Made by a program: the position numbers and the translations under genes. The notes beneath the pieces are model-generated. The model was not told the origin of the DNA and did no database searches. It saw only the letters and a program-made list of their open reading frames with translations. From contig JAAYZP010000005.1 of the NCBI GenBank assembly GCA_012514785.1, forward strand, positions 1 to 11,413: a stretch of 11,413 bases of DNA. The letters are read 5' to 3'. This document shows positions 7,213 to 11,413 of the stretch, one piece after another (position 1 is the first letter of the stretch; every line of letters begins with the position of its first letter). This DNA is from Propionibacterium sp. (GTDB lineage Bacteria; Actinomycetota; Actinomycetes; Propionibacteriales; Propionibacteriaceae).

Positions 7213-9030
7213 ATGTCCCCGTTCGTCTCCATCGAGGACCTGGCCATCAGCTACCACACCGGGCCGGGCCGCCCGCCCACGCACGTCGTCCACGACATCA
7301 GCCTCGACGTGGACCTGGGCAGCACGCTGGCGATCGTCGGCGAGTCGGGCTCCGGCAAGTCGACGGTGGCCCGCACCCTGCTCGGCTACCTCCGCCCCGG
7401 CTCCTTCATCCGCGGCGGCACGGTGCACGTCGACGGCGAGGACGTGTTCGCGCTCAGCGGCTCGGAGCTGCGGGCGCTGCGCGGCGGCACCGTGGCGCTG
7501 GTGGCGCAGAACGCCGGCCAGGCGCTGACGCCGTCGATGCGCTGCGGCGCGCAGATCGCCGAGGCGCTCACCGTCCACGGCGGCGCCGCCAGCGAGGAGA
7601 AGGTGCACGAGCTTCTGGAGCAGGTGGCGCTGCCCTCGCGGCTCGCGCGCTCCTACCCGCACGAACTCTCCGGGGGGCAGCAGCAGCGCGTCGCCATCGC
7701 GATGGCCGTCGCCGCCCGCCCAAAGGTGCTGGTGCTCGACGAGCCCACCACGGCGCTCGACGTCGTCACACAGGCGGGCGTGCTGCGGCTGTTGCGCGAC
7801 CTCACCGCCGAGCTCAACACCGCCACCCTGCTCGTCAGCCACGACCTCGGCGTCGTAGCCGGCATGGCCGACGACGTGCTCGTCATGCAGGAAGGCCGCA
7901 AGATGGAGCACGCGCCGTCCAAGCGGCTGTTCCGGCGCCCGGGCGACGACTACACGCGCATGCTGCTCGCCTCCGCCCCCAGGATCGGCGACGACGGGCT
8001 CGTCGAGATCGACGACGACGGCACCCGCCGCATCCGCCCCCGCGCCGAGCTGGGGGACAGCGACGTGATCGTGCGCGGCGAGGACGTCCAGGTCACCTAC
8101 GGCCGCGGGCCGAAGGCCGTGCGCGCGGTGGCGGGCGTCGACATCGAGGTGAAGCGGGGCGAGGTCGTCGCGCTGGTCGGAGAGTCGGGCTCCGGCAAGT
8201 CGACGCTGGCCTGGGCCGTCGCCGGCCTCACCCCGCCCAGCGGCGGGGAGCTCGAGTACCTGGGCGACGTCGCGCTCGAGGAGACCGACGTCGAGCCCAC
8301 GGCCGAGGAGCGTGACCTGACGCGCCCCGTGCGACGCCGCCCGCTGGGGTTGCGCCGGCGCATCCAGCTGGTGTTCCAGAACGCCGACACCGCGCTCAAC
8401 CCGCGACTCTCCGTCGGCACCTCCATCAAGCGGCCGCTGCAGTTGTTCAAGACCGCGGCGAAGAGCGACGCGGGGCGGCGCACCGGCGAGCTGCTGGAGC
8501 AGGTGGAGCTGCCGGCGGACTTCGCGGGCCGCCTGCCGGGCCAGCTCTCCGGCGGCCAGCGGCAGCGCATCGGCATCGCCCGCGCGCTGGCGGGTGACCC
8601 GACGGTCATCATCGCCGACGAGATCACCACCGCCCTCGACGTCTCGGTGCAGGCCAGCGTGCTGCGCCTGCTCGACGACATCCGCCGCGAGGAACAGCTG
8701 GCGTGCATCTTCATCAGCCACGACCTCGCCGTCGTGCGCGGCATCGCCGACCGCGTGCTCGTGATGCAGAACGCGCTGGTGGTGGAGGAGGGGCCCACGG
8801 AGGCCGTGTTCTCCGACCCGCAGCACCCGTACACGAAGGAGTTGCTCACGGCCACGCTCGTCGCGCCCGCCGGCGCCGACGACGACGCGGGCCCGGAGGA
8901 CGAGGAATGGATCGCCGTGGACCCGCTCGCGGAGGCGGGCGGGGAGCGGACGTGGCAACCCGATGCGCAGGGCGGCTGGAATAATCACGGGGACGGTCAC
9001 CGCTCCCGCGCGTGGCTGCCCATCGACTGA
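7213..9030 (+). CDS. Fused two-domain ABC transporter ATPase (DppD-DppF in one chain)
   Basis: Energises the importer. The 605-residue protein carries two complete ATPase domains that are separate DppD and DppF subunits in many bacteria. Domain 1 has Walker A GESGSGKST (43-51), signature LSGGQQQR (152-159), Walker B VLVLDEP (172-178, Glu177) and switch His210. Domain 2 has Walker A at 323-331, signature LSGGQRQR (445-452), Walker B IIADEI with Asp469-Glu470, and His503. Both domains are followed by the family's oligopeptide C-terminal region (PGDDYTRMLLASAP; HPYTKELL). In domain 2 the residue after the catalytic Glu is Ile where most relatives have Pro. A 60-odd-residue acidic and Trp-containing tail ends the protein. 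The start at ATG 7213 has AGGGAG (7201-7206) 6 nt upstream and follows the permease stop by one base. Peptide-type substrates are likely but not proved. Confidence 0.93.
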   Translation: MSPFVSIEDLAISYHTGPGRPPTHVVHDISLDVDLGSTLAIVGESGSGKSTVARTLLGYLRPGSFIRGGTVHVDGEDVFALSGSELRALRGGTVALVAQNAGQALTPSMRCGAQIAEALTVHGGAASEEKVHELLEQVALPSRLARSYPHELSGGQQQRVAIAMAVAARPKVLVLDEPTTALDVVTQAGVLRLLRDLTAELNTATLLVSHDLGVVAGMADDVLVMQEGRKMEHAPSKRLFRRPGDDYTRMLLASAPRIGDDGLVEIDDDGTRRIRPRAELGDSDVIVRGEDVQVTYGRGPKAVRAVAGVDIEVKRGEVVALVGESGSGKSTLAWAVAGLTPPSGGELEYLGDVALEETDVEPTAEERDLTRPVRRRPLGLRRRIQLVFQNADTALNPRLSVGTSIKRPLQLFKTAAKSDAGRRTGELLEQVELPADFAGRLPGQLSGGQRQRIGIARALAGDPTVIIADEITTALDVSVQASVLRLLDDIRREEQLACIFISHDLAVVRGIADRVLVMQNALVVEEGPTEAVFSDPQHPYTKELLTATLVAPAGADDDAGPEDEEWIAVDPLAEAGGERTWQPDAQGGWNNHGDGHRSRAWLPID

Positions 9031-9054
9031 CCCCGATCGCCTCGAGGAGGCCTG

Positions 9055-11073
9055 ATGCAGCACGTCGCCCCCGACGAACTGCCCCACGAAGTACGGATCA
9101 TCCACGAATGGATCCTGATGAGCGACGGCGTGCACCTGCACGCGAGGATCTGGCTGCCGGTCACGGACCAGCCGGTGCCCGCGCTGCTGGAGTACCTGCC
9201 GTACCGCAAGGACGACTGGACGGAGGGCCGCGACCACGAGCGGCACCCCTGGTACGCCGGCCACGGCTACGCCTCCGTCCGCGTCGACATCCGCGGCACC
9301 GGTGATTCCGAGGGCGTCTTCACCGACGAGTACTCGGAGTCCGAGCTGCGCGACGGCGAGGAGGTGCTCGCCTGGCTGGCGGCGCAGTCGTGGTGCACGG
9401 GCGACGTCGGGATGTTCGGCATCTCCTGGGGCGGCTTCAACGGGCTGCAGCTCGCCGCCCGCCGCCCGGAGGCGCTGAAGGCGATCGTCACCGTCTGCTC
9501 CACCGACGACCGCTACGACAACGACGTGCACTTCGTCGGCGGCTCCGTGCTGGGGATCGACATGACGGCCTGGGCGGGCGCGATGTTCGCGTTCAACTCC
9601 CGCCCGCCGGACCCGCTGCAGGTGGGCGACGCGTGGCGAGGAATGTGGCAGGAGCGCCTCGAGGGGCTGGAGCCGCCGGTGGTCGAGTGGCTGTCGCACC
9701 AGACGCGCGACGAGTACTGGCGGCACGGTTCGGTGAGCGAGAACTACGCCGACATCGAGATCCCGGTGCTCACCGTGGGCGGATGGTCCGATCCGTACCA
9801 CGACACGGTGCTGCGGCTCGTCGAACACCTCCCCGGCCAGGTCAAGGGCCTGCTCGGGCCGTGGGCGCACCAGTACCCGGACCGCGCCAACAGCCCCGGC
9901 CCCGCGATCGGGTTCCTGCAGGAGACGCTGCGCTGGTGGGACCGCTGGCTGAAGGGCGAGCAGACCGGCGTGGAGGACGACCCGGACCTGCGCGTCTTCG
10001 TCGAGGGCTACCGCCCGCCGGCGATGCGCTACGACGACGTGCCCGGCCACTGGATGGCGACGTCGTGGCCCGCGCCCGAGGTCCGCACCCGGCACCACTT
10101 CTTCGACCGCGCCTCGGTGCCGGTCGACGGCGGGTGGGCCACGGTGCGCACCCCGCAGCACACGGGCATCGACAGCGGGCGCTTCTTCCCGTTCGGCAAC
10201 GAGGCGGACCTACCACCCGACCAGCGGGCCGAGGACGGGCGTGCGGTGATCCTCGACAGCGACCCGCTCGACGCCGACCTCACCCTCCTCGGTGCCCCGC
10301 GCGCCCTGCTGCACCTCGATGCCGACCGCCCGCGTGGGCAGATGATCGTGCGGATGTGCGACGTCGCCCCCGACGGCTCGTCGCGCCTGCTCGCCCGCGG
10401 GGTGCTCAACCTCTCCTCGCGCCAGGGCCGGGATCGCGACGTGCCCTGGGAGCCGGGCGAGGCGGAGACGGTGGAGGTGCCTCTGACGTCGGTGGGCGTC
10501 ACGGTGCCCGCCGGCCACGTGCTGCGCTTCACGGTCTCGACGACGTACTGGCCCTGGGTGTGGCCGCACGCCGACCTGCTCACCGTGCGCCTGCAGCTCT
10601 CGCGCAGCTCGGTGGAGCTGCCGGAGCTGGCGCCGTCGCGGGTGCCGGCAGCCGACGAGGTGACGTTCACGCCGCCGCAGACGATGGCCCCGAAGCCCGC
10701 ACCCGGGGGAGCGCCCCGGTCGCGGTCCCGGCCCCAGCGCGAGGTGCGCTACGACGTCGAGACGGACACGTGGACGCTCGACGTCGATCCCGGTTACGTG
10801 CCGTACAAGCAGGTCGACAACGGGCTCACCTACGAGGAGGACTCGCGCGAGGTCTACCGGATCACAGGCGGGGACCCGACGTCGGCCGTCGCGCTGTCCG
10901 ACTGGGACATCCGGATGCGCCGCGACGACTGGAACCTGCGCATGGTCACGCACCAGGAGGTCACGGCGACGAAGGAGGCGTTCCGGATCCGCGCGAGCCT
11001 GCGCGCGGAGGTCGACGGCGAGGTCATCGTCGAGCGGGAGTGGGACGAAGAGGTGCCGCGCACCGTCGGCTGA
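9055..11073 (+). CDS. CocE/NonD family serine hydrolase (X-Pro dipeptidyl-peptidase S15-like)
   Basis: An alpha/beta hydrolase that cleaves an ester, amide or peptide bond; relatives include cocaine esterase, glutaryl-7-ACA acylase-type enzymes, alpha-amino acid ester hydrolases and Xaa-Pro dipeptidyl-peptidases. The inferred triad is Ser124 in GISWGG, Asp246 in GGWSDPYHD and His272 in GPWAHQY. Tyr50 in LPYRKDD matches the oxyanion-hole tyrosine of CocE. A jelly-roll-like C-terminal domain covers about 320-540. A Pro/Arg-rich linker (546-563) then leads to an extra domain of about 110 residues that CocE (about 574 residues) does not have; similar long forms occur next to Dpp-type transporters in other bacteria. 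There is no signal peptide, so it probably acts in the cytoplasm on imported substrate. GAGGAGG (9044-9050) lies 4 nt before the ATG, and the gene starts 24 nt after the ATPase stop. The family is sure; the substrate is unknown. Confidence 0.9.
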   Translation: MQHVAPDELPHEVRIIHEWILMSDGVHLHARIWLPVTDQPVPALLEYLPYRKDDWTEGRDHERHPWYAGHGYASVRVDIRGTGDSEGVFTDEYSESELRDGEEVLAWLAAQSWCTGDVGMFGISWGGFNGLQLAARRPEALKAIVTVCSTDDRYDNDVHFVGGSVLGIDMTAWAGAMFAFNSRPPDPLQVGDAWRGMWQERLEGLEPPVVEWLSHQTRDEYWRHGSVSENYADIEIPVLTVGGWSDPYHDTVLRLVEHLPGQVKGLLGPWAHQYPDRANSPGPAIGFLQETLRWWDRWLKGEQTGVEDDPDLRVFVEGYRPPAMRYDDVPGHWMATSWPAPEVRTRHHFFDRASVPVDGGWATVRTPQHTGIDSGRFFPFGNEADLPPDQRAEDGRAVILDSDPLDADLTLLGAPRALLHLDADRPRGQMIVRMCDVAPDGSSRLLARGVLNLSSRQGRDRDVPWEPGEAETVEVPLTSVGVTVPAGHVLRFTVSTTYWPWVWPHADLLTVRLQLSRSSVELPELAPSRVPAADEVTFTPPQTMAPKPAPGGAPRSRSRPQREVRYDVETDTWTLDVDPGYVPYKQVDNGLTYEEDSREVYRITGGDPTSAVALSDWDIRMRRDDWNLRMVTHQEVTATKEAFRIRASLRAEVDGEVIVEREWDEEVPRTVG

Positions 11074-11086
11074 GGGTGTGACGTCG

Positions 11087-11134
11087 GACATTGTGAAGCT
11101 GTGCGGCCAGTGAGCAGTACCCGTTCACAAAGTC
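11087..11134. repeat. Palindrome-ended repeat unit, copy 1
   Basis: This 48-nt unit begins GACATTGTGAA and ends TTCACAAAGTC, so its ends form an 11-bp imperfect stem (10 pairs, one A-A mismatch) around a 26-nt centre. It begins 13 nt after the hydrolase stop codon. Copy 2 starts exactly 73 nt downstream and matches at 44 of 48 positions; all four differences are in the centre. As RNA it would fold into a hairpin and might end or protect the operon transcript. Confidence 0.85.
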
Positions 11135-11159
11135 TCCTCGGGCCCGGCCCTTCCGGATC

Positions 11160-11207
11160 GACATTGTGAAGCTGTGCGCCCAGTGACCAGCCCCCGTTCA
11201 CAAAGTC
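11160..11207. repeat. Palindrome-ended repeat unit, copy 2
   Basis: Second copy of the 48-nt unit, in the same orientation. Both 11-nt ends are identical to those of copy 1, while the centre differs at four positions, three of them changes to C at scattered sites. The 25-nt spacer between the copies (11135-11159) is GC-rich and is not repeated elsewhere in the window. The pattern suggests a dispersed intergenic element (REP- or MITE-like) rather than a binding site for a known regulator. Confidence 0.85.
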
Positions 11208-11413
11208 CCAGGGCGACCGGTCAGGGGCAGCGTTCCAGGCCGTCGGCCGTCGCGCGAATCGCGTCGGCGCTGGCACCCGGCGCGGCACCGCAACTGGGAC
11301 AGCCCCTGCTCTATTCCCATATGACAAGTGTTTCGCTCTGTTGCGGGAGGTTACAGGAAACTTGGAGTTGACTTCCGGCTCTCGCGAGACTGACACCCAA
11401 TCTGCGGTGCAAC
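11208..11413. other. Non-coding tail of the window; no gene recognised
   Basis: The remaining 206 nt contain no frame with recognisable protein features or a start with a ribosome binding site. A GC-rich part (to about 11300) includes CAGGGGC (11222-11228) and its complement GCCCCTG (11302-11308), possible ends of a long stem. From about 11310 the sequence is more AT-rich, as promoter regions of this genome appear to be, so a plus-strand gene may begin beyond the window. Confidence 0.5.
11368..11396 (+). promoter_or_regulatory. TTGACT box followed by a perfect TCTCGCGAGA palindrome
   Basis: TTGACT at 11368-11373 matches the -35 consensus at five of six positions. The 10-bp perfect palindrome TCTCGCGAGA lies at 11380-11389, inside what would be the promoter spacer, a usual place for a repressor operator. 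The expected -10 position (around 11391-11396, TGACAC) is weak, and the downstream gene is outside the window, so this is only a candidate. Confidence 0.3.

Noticed and set aside
7147..10161. A 1004-codon open frame on the minus strand spanning the ATPase and hydrolase genes
   Set aside because: Its product is a monotonous mix of Arg, Ala, Gly, His, Asp and Val with no domain, and it runs antisense through two genes with intact catalytic motifs. Such long antisense frames result from high third-position GC.
11087..11207. CRP/GlxR-type operator or CRISPR array at the TTGTGAA...TTCACAA repeats
   Set aside because: The half-sites are 26 nt apart, far more than the 6-nt centre of CRP-type sites. 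There are only two units with one spacer, and no cas gene is present, so a CRISPR array is not supported.
10854..11396. A 180-codon minus-strand frame and a 65-codon plus-strand frame (11174-11371) at the right end
   Set aside because: The minus-strand frame overlaps the end of the hydrolase gene and runs through the repeats, and the plus-strand frame begins inside repeat copy 2. Neither has a credible ribosome binding site or recognisable protein features.

Overview
The window looks like chromosomal DNA from a high-GC Gram-positive actinomycete. The sequence is strongly GC-biased, with G/C at most third codon positions. Long spurious antisense frames run opposite nearly every gene, starts use AGGAGG-type ribosome binding sites, -10-like boxes are of the TANNNT type, and the one clear terminator hairpin has no U-tract. 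The exact genus cannot be fixed from the sequence alone.

Layout. (1) Positions 1-640, minus strand: the N-terminal 213 codons of a decarboxylating 6-phosphogluconate dehydrogenase (gnd), cut by the window edge. (2) Positions 641-883: a divergent intergenic region that holds an unusual cluster of TTGCC pentamers. (3) Positions 884-3583, plus strand: a two-gene unit encoding a cytoplasmic glycoside hydrolase family 3 (GH3) enzyme with a NagZ/Nag3-like Asp-x-His catalytic dyad, followed by a HAD-superfamily phosphatase. A perfect 17-bp hairpin closes the unit. (4) Positions 3786-11073, plus strand: a tightly packed five-gene operon. It encodes a family 5 (peptide/opine/nickel-type) solute-binding lipoprotein, two Dpp/Opp-type permeases, a single-chain double-domain ATPase (DppD-DppF fusion) and a large CocE/NonD (S15-like) serine hydrolase. 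(5) Positions 11074-11413: no gene recognised. It contains two 48-nt palindrome-ended repeat units 73 nt apart and, near the edge, a TTGACT box followed by a perfect TCTCGCGAGA palindrome.

How the parts may work together. The five-gene operon is self-contained: the lipoprotein captures a substrate outside the membrane, the two permeases and fused ATPase import it, and the hydrolase, which has no signal peptide, would cleave an ester, amide or peptide bond in the cytoplasm. The order, the near-zero spacing and the lack of internal promoters support one transport-and-cleave pathway, but the substrate cannot be read from sequence. The GH3-HAD pair may be a separate sugar route. GH3 enzymes with the Asp-His dyad include both hydrolases and phosphorylases, so a phosphorylase releasing a sugar 1-phosphate that the HAD enzyme then processes is a testable idea. 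The divergent pentose-phosphate gene gnd fits a sugar-metabolism neighbourhood only loosely.

The least conventional signals are the paired palindromic repeats at the right end, the TTGCC cluster in the divergent promoter region, the possibly leaderless GTG start of the binding protein, and the GH3-HAD pairing. No clearly new class of system is demonstrated.
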